Below are positions 1 to 8,023 of a DNA stretch of 64,000 bases, piece by piece. The number at the start of each line of letters is the position of its first letter. Positions within the stretch are counted from its first letter, which is position 1. The DNA is from Pseudomonas protegens CHA0 (GTDB taxonomy: Bacteria; Pseudomonadota; Gammaproteobacteria; Pseudomonadales; Pseudomonadaceae): positions 6,703,001 through 6,767,000 of the forward strand of contig NC_021237.1 of the NCBI RefSeq assembly GCF_000397205.1, given 5' to 3'. The notes beneath the pieces are model-generated. The model searched no databases. It saw only the letters and a list, made by a program, of their open reading frames with translations, and was not told the DNA's origin. The translations under genes and the position numbers were made by a program.

Positions 1-1150
1 CCGGCAGCTGCAGGTTGACCAGGTCGCGGATGTGCTCCACCGAACCCACCTTGCTCTGCTGGGCAAAGCGCCCGCGCAGGGTTTCGCCCGGCACGTCGGC
101 ACGCACCACCAGGATGAAGCTGGCGTTCTCCAGCAGGGTGCGGTCGGCCAGCATCGCCACGTGTACGCCGTAGGCTTTCTCGACGATGGGGATCGGCGTT
201 GCCTTGCTGTCGATCAGCATCGACAGCGCTTCACGCAGGGCCTGCATCACCGGGGCGAAACTCATGGCCAGCTCATCGTGCTGGTACTGCGGGTATTGCT
301 CAGGGCGCCGGGCGCTGTGGGTGAAGGTCGAGAACTCGCCGGCCAGGCTCACCAGCTCGCTGAACAGGCGCTCGGGGTGCAGCGGGCTGATCTGGCTCAG
401 GTGGTTGACCAGGGGCTGGGCGCGGTTCACCAGTTGCAGGAGCATGAAGTCGGCGATTTCCGAAGCGCCCCCCGCGCCCGATGCCACCACGCGCCCGGCC
501 AGGGCCTCGCCGCGCTGGTGCAGCAGGCCCAGCAGCTCGCTGCGAAAGGCGCTCAACGGCTTGGACGCGGCCACGTCCAGCACCGGCGGAATGTAGCTGT
601 CGTCCAGCACCAGAGCACGGTCGGCGCGTTTCTCCTTGACCCGCACCACGCCAATGGCGGCGTAGTCGCTGAGGCCGTCCTGGGCGGTGAGCAGGCGCAG
701 GGCCCGAGAGCCCACGGCCACCGGCGCGCGGTTCTCGAACGGTGCGTTGTCGTCACGCACCTCGCGCACCTGGCTCAGGTAGCGGGCACCGCCCAGCTCT
801 TCGCCCTCGTCCACGGTGTCCCGGGCGCCGGCGCGCTTGAGGGGCAGCGCCAGGTACACCAGGCCGTCACGCAGGTTGTCGTCGATGCACAACGGGCTGG
901 GCGCCAGGTCGTCATGGGGAATGTTGAACGGCGTGCCGTCAGGCAGCAGGCCACGGGCGCTGACGATGGCCAGCTTGCCCTGGGCCAGCAGGCCCTGATC
1001 GATACGCAGCTCGGAGAACCCCCAGGCTCCCGTCGACAGCGGGCGGCTGCGGGCGTCGATGAGGTTTTCCAGGTAACGGTCATGCTGCTGGAAGTGCTGG
1101 GTTCCAATGAACATGCCTTCCGACCAGACCACGCGATTGTTCCAGGACAT
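1..1150 (-). CDS. tssK: T6SS baseplate subunit TssK (partial, 3' end off the window)
   Basis: TssK links the T6SS baseplate wedge to the TssJLM membrane complex. The frame opens at ATG (complement of 1148-1150) and runs open to the left edge, giving about 383 residues of a family that is usually near 440, so only the C-terminal domain is missing. The N-terminus MSWNNRVVWSEGMF and the following FIGTQHFQQHDRY stretch are typical of TssK (DUF876). It follows tssJ by 15 bases, and tagH lies upstream, forming the leftward arm of the locus; tssL and tssM are expected beyond the edge. Identity is from recognised family sequence; the missing end cannot be checked. Confidence 0.95.
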   Translation of the reverse strand, partial: MSWNNRVVWSEGMFIGTQHFQQHDRYLENLIDARSRPLSTGAWGFSELRIDQGLLAQGKLAIVSARGLLPDGTPFNIPHDDLAPSPLCIDDNLRDGLVYLALPLKRAGARDTVDEGEELGGARYLSQVREVRDDNAPFENRAPVAVGSRALRLLTAQDGLSDYAAIGVVRVKEKRADRALVLDDSYIPPVLDVAASKPLSAFRSELLGLLHQRGEALAGRVVASGAGGASEIADFMLLQLVNRAQPLVNHLSQISPLHPERLFSELVSLAGEFSTFTHSARRPEQYPQYQHDELAMSFAPVMQALREALSMLIDSKATPIPIVEKAYGVHVAMLADRTLLENASFILVVRADVPGETLRGRFAQQSKVGSVEHIRDLVNLQLP

Positions 1151-1165
1151 GGTTGCTCCGATTGC

Positions 1166-1672
1166 CTATTGGGCAGGGCTGGATGGGGATGCCACGAGCT
1201 CGGCGCTGACCGCGCGGACGTCGAGGACGATCTGATATTGGTTGCTCAGGCGCTGCGCGGTGTTGACCCCGACCCGCCACAGGGCCTGGTCCACTTCGCG
1301 ATAGCCCACCAGCAGGCCGACCTGACGGGTGGCCGGGTCCAGGGTGCGCTTGAGGGTGAACTGGTCGCCGGGCTTGACCAGCACTTCATCCTGGTCGATC
1401 AGGTCCGGGCCGAGGGTAGCCGGCGCCCGCTCCGCCAGGGCGAAGTAGTCGGCGCGCATGAAGGTGGCCGGATTCTTCAGCTCGAAGATCCGTACCCGCA
1501 CCGGCGTGCTCTGGCCATCAGGCCCGGGGTTGAGCCCGCTGACCGCCTGGAAATGCAGCTCCACAGTCGTGGCGCCGGGCGCTTCCTTGGCCGGTTCGCC
1601 GGGAGGTGGTGTGTCCTTGGCACAGGCCGCCAGTACCAGCATGGCAACCAATGTCAGCAATCGTTGAATCAT
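1166..1672 (-). CDS. tssJ: T6SS outer-membrane lipoprotein TssJ
   Basis: TssJ is the outer-membrane lipoprotein that anchors the TssL-TssM complex. The 168-residue product has a short hydrophobic leader ending in a lipobox, Leu-Ala-Ala-Cys with Cys17 as the lipidated residue, then a Pro/Glu-rich linker and a beta-rich domain containing VELHFQAVSGLNPG and VRVRIFELKN, both typical of the family. Length matches known TssJ proteins. It lies between tagH and tssK in the same direction, the usual Pseudomonas H1-type order. Confidence 0.95.
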   Translation of the reverse strand: MIQRLLTLVAMLVLAACAKDTPPPGEPAKEAPGATTVELHFQAVSGLNPGPDGQSTPVRVRIFELKNPATFMRADYFALAERAPATLGPDLIDQDEVLVKPGDQFTLKRTLDPATRQVGLLVGYREVDQALWRVGVNTAQRLSNQYQIVLDVRAVSAELVASPSSPAQ

Positions 1673-1736
1673 CCTGCGTCCTCAATGACGTATCAGCTGT
1701 CCGTGTATCCGTGTTTTTCGGGTGTTCCAGGCGCGC

Positions 1737-3221
1737 TCAGGAACGGCGCAGCCGGTGGGTGTGTTCTTCATAGGCGCGGCTGAACTCACGACCGAAGAGG
1801 TCCTGGAAATCGTCCTGGGCCTCTTGGGAAATCTGTTTGTAGAGTGCAGTGAACTGCTGCCAGTTCTGCGCCTGGCGCGAGCCGCTGAACAGGTTGCCCA
1901 GGCCGCCGGGGCGAGCCATGCGAGCTTCCAGTTCAGTGGGCTCGAAGCGCCCCAGCAGGTGCTTGATGGCCGCTTCCACACCGGCCATGACCGCCAGCTG
2001 GTGCGCCCGCAGGTCATCGAAACTGTCCTGCACGGCCTGATCCGGAGCCATGAATGCCTGGTTGCTGTGACGCAGCAGCAGGAGCATCGCCTCGTCCACA
2101 TTGGGGGCGAACTTCAGCGGGTTGTTTTCCACCGGGCGGATCATCGTCTGCTGCATGCGGAACTCGCCCTTGAGGCTGCTGCGGGCACGCAACACATCGA
2201 TCAGGCCCTCGACCATCAACCGGTAGCTGCGACCCAGGCTTTCCATCTGGGCCTGGGCCTGCTGCGGCTCGATACGCAGTTGATCGAGCCCGGCCCCGCG
2301 CAGGAAGGCCTGGAGCAGATCCCCCTGGGGGGCGACCGGGGCCGGCGCGGGCGTGACAACAGGAGCCAGCTCCACTTCGGAAACCACCGGTGCCACGGGC
2401 GCCTGGGCGATCGGCTGCGGCTGCGGCTGCGGCTGCGGCTGCGGCTGCGCGGGTTCTGCCGCGAACGAGGCCTGGTGGGCAATCGGCGCGGCAGCAACCA
2501 CCGGCGGGGCAACCACGGGCGGCGCACTGGGCACTGGCGCAGGGCTTGCGGGCGTCGAGCCGAACAGGTCCCAGTCCTCCGGAATCACCGCCCCGCCCTG
2601 GGGCGCCGATGGCTCAGGCGGTGCCACGGGCTGGGGCACCGCGGTGGGGGTCGGCGGGCGAAAATCGTGCTGCTCGGCCGGCACGTGGTCCGGCTGGGTG
2701 GCCGGCGGGGTCGCGCTGGGGGCGAGAAAGTCGAACAGATCGGGAAAGGTGTCCTGGGCCGAGGCACCCTGGAAGTGCGCCACCGGGGCCATGGAAATCG
2801 GTTCGATGGGGGTCGGCGAAGCCGCCTGACGCCCCATCAGCGCCTCGAAACTATTGGAGCTGTCCCCGGAAAAGGGTTCAGCCCCCGGGCGGTTCAGACT
2901 GAAATCGATGCGCGCACTGATTTCATAATCGCCAATGCGAATAACCTCGCCATCTTCCAGAGGCTCGCTGCTACCCCGGCGCATACGAATACCGGCACGG
3001 ACTAACTCCACACCATTAGTACTGTTATCGGTCAAATAATAACGGCCATCCTTGTATTGGATGACACAGTGCCGCGCGGAAACTAAGCGTTCGGGATCAG
3101 GAAGTACCCAGTCATTATCGGAACTGCGGCCAATTGCCATCATTCCCTGGTCCATTAGTTTTTCAGGGCATTGACCAGGGGTAATCTTGTGATAACTAGT
3201 GATAGTCAAACACAGCGACAT
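1737..3221 (-). CDS. tagH: T6SS FHA-domain regulator TagH/Fha1
   Basis: Fha proteins sense threonine phosphorylation and control T6SS assembly. The 494-residue product has an N-terminal forkhead-associated domain (about residues 25-95) with the phosphothreonine-binding pattern GRSSDNDW, SARHC and NSTNG, then a long Pro/Ala/Gln-rich linker, and a C-terminal T6SS-FHA domain (about 300-494). The linker holds a run of alternating Gln-Pro encoded by a hexanucleotide tandem repeat at 2412-2447. It is the first gene of the leftward arm. The presence of Fha1 suggests a PpkA/PppA kinase-phosphatase pair nearby, which is not in the window. Confidence 0.95.
   Translation of the reverse strand: MSLCLTITSYHKITPGQCPEKLMDQGMMAIGRSSDNDWVLPDPERLVSARHCVIQYKDGRYYLTDNSTNGVELVRAGIRMRRGSSEPLEDGEVIRIGDYEISARIDFSLNRPGAEPFSGDSSNSFEALMGRQAASPTPIEPISMAPVAHFQGASAQDTFPDLFDFLAPSATPPATQPDHVPAEQHDFRPPTPTAVPQPVAPPEPSAPQGGAVIPEDWDLFGSTPASPAPVPSAPPVVAPPVVAAAPIAHQASFAAEPAQPQPQPQPQPQPIAQAPVAPVVSEVELAPVVTPAPAPVAPQGDLLQAFLRGAGLDQLRIEPQQAQAQMESLGRSYRLMVEGLIDVLRARSSLKGEFRMQQTMIRPVENNPLKFAPNVDEAMLLLLRHSNQAFMAPDQAVQDSFDDLRAHQLAVMAGVEAAIKHLLGRFEPTELEARMARPGGLGNLFSGSRQAQNWQQFTALYKQISQEAQDDFQDLFGREFSRAYEEHTHRLRRS
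2412..2447. repeat. Hexanucleotide tandem repeat (CGGCTG)x6
   Basis: Six perfect head-to-tail copies of CGGCTG on the + strand inside tagH. On the coding strand they read as alternating Gln-Pro codons in the inter-domain linker. The unit is a multiple of three, so copy-number change would alter linker length without breaking the frame. Confidence 0.95.
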
Positions 3222-3613
3222 CGCGCCTCCTTGCTGTACTTCCGCGTGCGAACCGGCGAAGGGAAAAAAGTTCCGTGAAAAAATGAAAAGTCCGCAAAAA
3301 ATCCTTTAAACAGCGCCGTTCACAGCATGATCGCTTAACTTAAACTACACGCATGACAAAAGCTTTTCGTACCGCCCCGATCTGACTCGCCGGTCAAGGA
3401 GCTATAAGGCGACATAACACTGTCATGCGGGGCGAATAGCTTACCTTGACAAGGCACAACTACTACACCAAAAATGCACAACTTCTTGAACACGGATGAT
3501 GGCTCACTAGTATCAACGAGTCCATATAAACCAAGAAATGTGCGCGAGTTCACAAACAAACTAGTGCATTAATTGCCTGACTGTCCTGCAGGCTGATAGG
3601 GAGATCAAACCAG
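3222..3613. promoter_or_regulatory. Divergent tagH/tssA intergenic region
   Basis: 392 bases without a gene separate the two arms of the T6SS locus, so both operon promoters should lie here. It is visibly more AT-rich than the flanking genes, including an A-rich stretch near 3265-3310. A TTGACA hexamer is present at 3446-3451 on the + strand but has no convincing partner at the right spacing. No sigma-54 -24/-12 pair or REP element was seen. Confidence 0.6.
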
Positions 3614-4633
3614 GTGGATGTACCGATGTTGCTCGCCGCGGTTTCAGCAACTTCGCCTTGTGGCGAAGACCTGGAATATGACGCGGATTTCTTGCACTTG
3701 GAGCGGGCCGCACAGGGCCAGCCCGAGCGCAGCATGGGCGACTCGATCCTGCCGGCCGAGCCGCCGGACTGGCGCAGCATCCAGCAACAGAGCCTGGACC
3801 TGCTGGCGCGCAGCAAAGACCTGCGCATCACCCACTTCCTCCTGCAGAGCACCCTGGCCCTCGAAGGCCTGCCGGGCCTGGCCACCAGCCTCGAACTGAT
3901 CGACGGCCTGCTCCGGGATTACTGGGCGGACCTGCATCCGCGCCTGGACGCCGACGACGACAACGACCCCACGGTGCGTATCAACGCCCTGGCCGGCCTG
4001 GCGTCCGACACCACCATCGGCCTGCTCCGCGAAGCCATCCTGACCCGTTCCCGGACCTTCGGCCCGGTGAGCCTGCGAGCCGCGCTGAACGCCGCCGGCC
4101 TGCAGCACTTTTCCGGCGAGAGCCTGGGCTCCGACCACCTGGCCGGCGCCCTGCAAGACAGCGACCCCGAGCACCTGGATGCGATTCGCAGCGCCTTGAA
4201 CGCAGCCCGCTCGGCGGCCGAAAGCATCGAGAAACAGGTCAGCGAACAAGTAGGCTCGGCCAGCGGTGTAGACCTCACGGCCCTCAAGCAACCCCTGCGC
4301 CTGGCGCTGCAGGTGCTGGGCCAGCACGCCCCGCAAGGCGCGCAGAACGCGGTCGAGGAACACGCCGATGGGCCGTCCACCGAAGAGCCCGGTGCGCCCG
4401 CAGCGCCAGCCCCGGTACGGATTTCCGGCGAGATCAGCAGCCGCGAAGACGTGCTGCGCAGCCTTGACCGGCTGCTGGCCTACTACAGCCGCCACGAGCC
4501 TTCGAGCCCGTTGCCGGTGCTGCTCAACCGGGCCAAGAACCTGGTCAACGCCGACTTCGCGGCCATCGTGCGCAATCTGATTCCCGACGGCATGTCCCAA
4601 TTTGAAAACCTGCGCGGCCCTGAATCCGACTAA
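3614..4633 (+). CDS. tssA: T6SS baseplate/cap protein TssA
   Basis: TssA primes and caps growth of the T6SS sheath and tail tube. The 339-residue product opens with an ImpA_N domain (LLAAVSATSPCGEDLEYD) and ends in a short C-terminal domain, matching the short class that includes P. aeruginosa TssA1. The start is GTG at 3614, preceded by AGGGAG about ten bases upstream; an ATG at 3626 is an alternative with poorer spacing. It is first in the rightward arm, 81 bases before tssB. Confidence 0.93.
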   Translation: MDVPMLLAAVSATSPCGEDLEYDADFLHLERAAQGQPERSMGDSILPAEPPDWRSIQQQSLDLLARSKDLRITHFLLQSTLALEGLPGLATSLELIDGLLRDYWADLHPRLDADDDNDPTVRINALAGLASDTTIGLLREAILTRSRTFGPVSLRAALNAAGLQHFSGESLGSDHLAGALQDSDPEHLDAIRSALNAARSAAESIEKQVSEQVGSASGVDLTALKQPLRLALQVLGQHAPQGAQNAVEEHADGPSTEEPGAPAAPAPVRISGEISSREDVLRSLDRLLAYYSRHEPSSPLPVLLNRAKNLVNADFAAIVRNLIPDGMSQFENLRGPESD

Positions 4634-4714
4634 CCCCGGAACAACCGAGCAGTATCGTCAGCGGCAACCACCGACCGACGCCAACACCGTCGCAGCAGCG
4701 ACCAGGAGCACAAC

Positions 4715-5230
4715 GTGGCGAAGCAAAGTTCTCAAAAGTTCATCGCGCGCAACCGCGCGCCCCGGGTGCAGATCGAGTACGACGTCGAACTCTACGGCGC
4801 CGAGAAAAAGGTCCAGCTGCCCTTCGTCATGGGCGTGATGGCCGACCTCGCCGGCAAGCCCGTGGAGCCCCTGGCGGCCGTGGCCGATCGCAAGTTCCTG
4901 GAAATCGACGTCGATAACTTCGACTCGCGCCTCAAGGCCATGCAGCCTCGGGTGGCCTTCCACGTGCCCAACGAACTGACCGGCGAAGGCAACCTGAGCC
5001 TGGACATCACCTTCGAGAGCATGGACGACTTCAGCCCGGCGGCCGTGGCGCGCAAGGTCGATTCGTTGAACCAGTTGCTGGAAGCCCGCACCCAGCTGGC
5101 CAACCTGCTGACCTACATGGACGGCAAGACCGGCGCCGAAGAAATCATCATGAAAGCCATCAAGGATCCGGCGTTGCTCCAGGCCCTGGCCAGTGCGCCA
5201 AAGCCTGCTGACTCCGAGCCGAACGCGTAA
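4715..5230 (+). CDS. tssB: T6SS contractile sheath small subunit TssB (VipA)
   Basis: TssB pairs with TssC to form the contractile sheath. The 171-residue protein shows the family hallmarks: N-terminal KFIARNRAPRVQIEYDVE, the central LPFVMGVMADLAG stretch and VDNFDSRLKAMQPRV. Its stop lies 16 bases before tssC, so the two are co-translated. Length matches the family closely. Confidence 0.97.
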   Translation: MAKQSSQKFIARNRAPRVQIEYDVELYGAEKKVQLPFVMGVMADLAGKPVEPLAAVADRKFLEIDVDNFDSRLKAMQPRVAFHVPNELTGEGNLSLDITFESMDDFSPAAVARKVDSLNQLLEARTQLANLLTYMDGKTGAEEIIMKAIKDPALLQALASAPKPADSEPNA

Positions 5231-5246
5231 ATCAGGACCAACGATC

Positions 5247-6740
5247 ATGACCGAATTGATGCGTGACAATCAGGCGCAACCCGGCGCCACCGAGCAGGCC
5301 AGCGAATTCGCATCGCTGCTGCTGCAGGAATTCAAGCCCAAGACCGAGCGTGCTCGCGAAGCCGTGGAAACCGCGGTGCGGACCCTGGCCGAACAGGCCC
5401 TGGCGCAGACCGACCTGGTGTCCAACGACGCCATCAAGTCGATCGAGTCGATCATCGCCGCCATCGACGCCAAGCTCACCGCCCAGGTCAACCAGGTGAT
5501 CCATCACCCGGAATTCCAGAAGCTGGAAAGCGCCTGGCGCGGCCTGCACTACCTGGTGAACAACACCGAGACCGACGAGCAGCTCAAGATCCGCGTGCTC
5601 AACATCTCCAAGCCGGAGCTGCACAAGACCCTGAAGAAATTCAAGGGCACGGCCTGGGACCAGAGCCCGCTCTTCAAGAAGATGTACGAAGAGGAATACG
5701 GCCAGTTCGGCGGCGAGCCTTACGGCTGCCTGGTGGGCGACTACTACTTCGACCAGTCGCCACCGGATGTCGAGCTGCTGGGCGAGCTGTCCAAGGTTTG
5801 CGCCGCCATGCACTCGCCGTTCATCGCCGCGGCTTCGCCGACCGTGATGGGCATGGGCTCGTGGCAGGAACTGTCGAACCCGCGCGACCTGACCAAGATC
5901 TTCACCACCCCGGAATACGCCGGCTGGCGCTCGTTGCGTGAATCGGAAGACTCGCGCTACATCGGCCTGACCATGCCGCGCTTCCTGGCGCGCCTGCCAT
6001 ACGGCGCCAAGACCGACCCGGTGGAAGCCTTCGCCTTCGAGGAAAACACCGACGGCGCCGACAGCTCCAAGTACACCTGGGCCAACGCCGCCTACGCCAT
6101 GGCCGTGAACATCAACCGTTCGTTCAAGCATTTCGGCTGGTGCTCGCGGATCCGCGGCGTGGAGTCCGGCGGCGAGGTGGAAAACCTCCCGGCCCACACC
6201 TTCCCCACCGACGACGGTGGCGTGGACATGAAGTGCCCGACCGAGATCGCCATCTCCGACCGTCGTGAAGCGGAACTGGCGAAGAACGGCTTCATGCCAC
6301 TGCTGCACAAGAAGAACACCGACTTCGCCGCCTTCATCGGCGCCCAGTCGCTGCAGAAGCCGGCCGAATACGACGACCCGGACGCCACCGCCAACGCCAA
6401 CCTGGCCGCGCGCCTGCCGTACCTGTTCGCCACTTGCCGCTTCGCTCACTACTTGAAGTGCATCGTGCGCGACAAGATCGGCTCCTTCAAAGAGAAGGAC
6501 GAGATGCAGCGCTGGTTGCAGGACTGGATCCTCAACTACGTCGACGGTGATCCGGCGCACTCCACCGAAACCACCAAGGCCCAGCACCCACTGGCCGCGG
6601 CGGAAGTGGTGGTCGAGGAAGTCGAAGGCAACCCCGGCTACTACAACTCGAAGTTCTTCCTGCGCCCGCACTACCAGCTCGAAGGGCTGACCGTGTCGTT
6701 GCGCCTGGTATCCAAACTGCCGTCCGCCAAGGGCGCCTAA
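5247..6740 (+). CDS. tssC: T6SS contractile sheath large subunit TssC (VipB)
   Basis: TssC is the large sheath subunit recycled by ClpV. I chose the ATG at 5247 (MTELMRDNQAQ), which follows AGGA at ideal spacing and gives 497 residues; an upstream in-frame start at 5193 would overlap tssB. Family blocks include HHPEFQKLESAWRGLHYLV near the N-terminal third, SPFIAAASPTVMGMGSW in the middle and the C-terminal NPGYYNSKFFLRPHYQLEG. It sits directly after tssB, as in nearly every T6SS. Confidence 0.97.
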   Translation: MTELMRDNQAQPGATEQASEFASLLLQEFKPKTERAREAVETAVRTLAEQALAQTDLVSNDAIKSIESIIAAIDAKLTAQVNQVIHHPEFQKLESAWRGLHYLVNNTETDEQLKIRVLNISKPELHKTLKKFKGTAWDQSPLFKKMYEEEYGQFGGEPYGCLVGDYYFDQSPPDVELLGELSKVCAAMHSPFIAAASPTVMGMGSWQELSNPRDLTKIFTTPEYAGWRSLRESEDSRYIGLTMPRFLARLPYGAKTDPVEAFAFEENTDGADSSKYTWANAAYAMAVNINRSFKHFGWCSRIRGVESGGEVENLPAHTFPTDDGGVDMKCPTEIAISDRREAELAKNGFMPLLHKKNTDFAAFIGAQSLQKPAEYDDPDATANANLAARLPYLFATCRFAHYLKCIVRDKIGSFKEKDEMQRWLQDWILNYVDGDPAHSTETTKAQHPLAAAEVVVEEVEGNPGYYNSKFFLRPHYQLEGLTVSLRLVSKLPSAKGA

Positions 6741-6779
6741 CCCATAACCGACTCAAACCTGCGGCCGCAGCCACAGGCC

Positions 6780-6845
6780 GCGCGAGGTCCACAGGGCCTC
6801 GCGCAGCGGCGACAGAAGCTGAATCAACATCGTGGCAAGTGCCAC
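6780..6845 (+). other. Two hairpins in the tssC-hcp gap
   Basis: The 118-base gap before hcp holds an 8-bp stem GCGCGAGG (6780-6787) with CCTCGCGC (6797-6804) and, next to the hcp ribosome-binding site, a 5-bp stem GTGGC (6832-6836) with GCCAC (6841-6845). Neither is followed by a T tract, so they are more likely mRNA processing or stability elements than terminators. Confidence 0.5.
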
Positions 6846-6858
6846 ACAGGGAGAAAAC

Positions 6859-7347
6859 ATGGCTGTTGATATTTTCATCAAGATCGGTGACATCAAGGGC
6901 GAGTCCATGGACAAAGCCCACAAGGACGAAATCGACGTGTTGAACTGGAGCTGGGGCATGTCCCAGTCCGGCAACATGCACGTTGGCGGTGGCGGCGGCG
7001 CGGGCAAGGTGAACATCCAGGACCTGTCGCTGACCAAGTACGTGGACAAGGCATCGCCGAACCTGATGATGCATTGCTCCAGCGGCAAGCACATCGACAA
7101 GGTGCGCCTGACCGTGCGCAAGGCCGGCGGCGAAAGCCAGGTCGAGTACATGATCATCGACCTGGAAGAAGTGCTGATCACTTCGCTGAGCACCGGCGGT
7201 TCGGGCAGCGATGACCGCCTGACCGAAAACATCACCCTGAACTTCGCTCAGGTGATGGTCGAGTACCAGCCGCAGAAAGCCGACGGCACCAAGGACGGCG
7301 GCCCGATCAAGTACGGCTGGAACATCCGCTCCAACACCAAGCGCTGA
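6859..7347 (+). CDS. hcp: T6SS tube protein Hcp (Hcp1 type)
   Basis: Hcp hexamers stack into the inner tube and are secreted; some carry effectors in their lumen. The start is the ATG at 6859 (MAVDIFIKIGDIKGES) behind GGGAG, giving 162 residues, the length of P. aeruginosa Hcp1. The Gly-rich loop MHVGGGGGAGKVNIQDLS, the LMMHCSSGKH block and the C-terminal KYGWNIRSNTK are as in the H1 type, which supports assignment of this locus to that class. An upstream in-frame ATG at 6832 would add nine residues and lacks a ribosome-binding site. Confidence 0.97.
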   Translation: MAVDIFIKIGDIKGESMDKAHKDEIDVLNWSWGMSQSGNMHVGGGGGAGKVNIQDLSLTKYVDKASPNLMMHCSSGKHIDKVRLTVRKAGGESQVEYMIIDLEEVLITSLSTGGSGSDDRLTENITLNFAQVMVEYQPQKADGTKDGGPIKYGWNIRSNTKR

Positions 7348-7354
7348 TCCGCTT

Positions 7355-7416
7355 CGGTCGCTGCCCTGTGGCGGCGACCGGCCCGGCCCTCGCGTTGCGC
7401 CTGGCGCAACGCGAGG
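7355..7416 (+). other. Tandem strong hairpins in the hcp-tssE gap
   Basis: Hairpin one pairs CGGTCGC (7355-7361) with GCGACCG (7374-7380) and continues inward through GCC/GGC. Hairpin two is a perfect 13-bp stem, 7388-7400 with 7404-7416, around a three-base CTG loop. Neither has a T tract. Placed right after hcp, they could stabilise hcp mRNA or lower read-through so that Hcp is made in excess over the baseplate proteins. Confidence 0.7.
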
Positions 7417-7474
7417 ACGGTTGGCCAGGACCGCGTCCTCGTGAGTCTTTGGTTATGCCCCTTTTCGTGACGTC

Positions 7475-8023
7475 ATGCCTGCGCAATCCGATCCTGGAGC
7501 GAACCCCTTGGTAACCGACATCGCCGCCCGCGATCGCTTGCAACCCTCCCTGCTGGATCGTCTGACCGACGATGAACCCGGCAACCTGAAAGAAAGCCCG
7601 GACAAACGCGTGCTGTCCCTGAGCCAGCTCAAGGCCTCGGTACTGCGCGACCTGGCATGGCTGCTCAACACCACTTCCCTGCTGGAAGCCGACGCCACCC
7701 TGCACACCCCCGCCGGTACTTCGGTGGTCAACTACGGCCTGCCGGCCCTGGCCGGGTACAGCGCTTCGAGCATCGATATCCCGGCCCTGGAGGCGCTGAT
7801 CCACCAGGCCATCGCCACCTTTGAGCCGCGCATCCTGCGCAGCACCCTGCGGGTACGCGCACGCACCGCGCCCGGGGAAATGAACCACAACGCCCTGAGC
7901 TTCGAGATCGAAGGCGACCTCTGGGCCCAGCCGATGCCCCTGCGCCTGCTGCTGCAAACCGACATGGACCTGGAATCGGGCCACGTACGAGTAGTGCACG
8001 CCGACTCCCGGAGGCGCTCATGA
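7475..8023 (+). CDS. tssE: T6SS baseplate subunit TssE (gp25-like)
   Basis: TssE is the phage gp25-like baseplate wedge protein. The 182-residue frame contains [14 protein letters not shown] at the N-terminus and a gp25-like C-terminal domain with [13 protein letters not shown] and [12 protein letters not shown]. The ATG at 7475 has a weak ribosome-binding site. A TTG at 7508 (171 residues) is preceded by GGAG with eight bases of spacing and may be the true start. The stop overlaps the tssF start as ATGA. Confidence 0.92.
   Translation: MPAQSDPGANPLVTDIAARDRLQPSLLDRLTDDEPGNLKESPDKRVLSLSQLKASVLRDLAWLLNTTSLLEADATLHTPAGTSVVNYGLPALAGYSASSIDIPALEALIHQAIATFEPRILRSTLRVRARTAPGEMNHNALSFEIEGDLWAQPMPLRLLLQTDMDLESGHVRVVHADSRRRS

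Noticed and set aside
3446..3475. TTGACA as a sigma-70 -35 for tssA
   Set aside because: No acceptable -10 at 16-18 bases; not called as a promoter.
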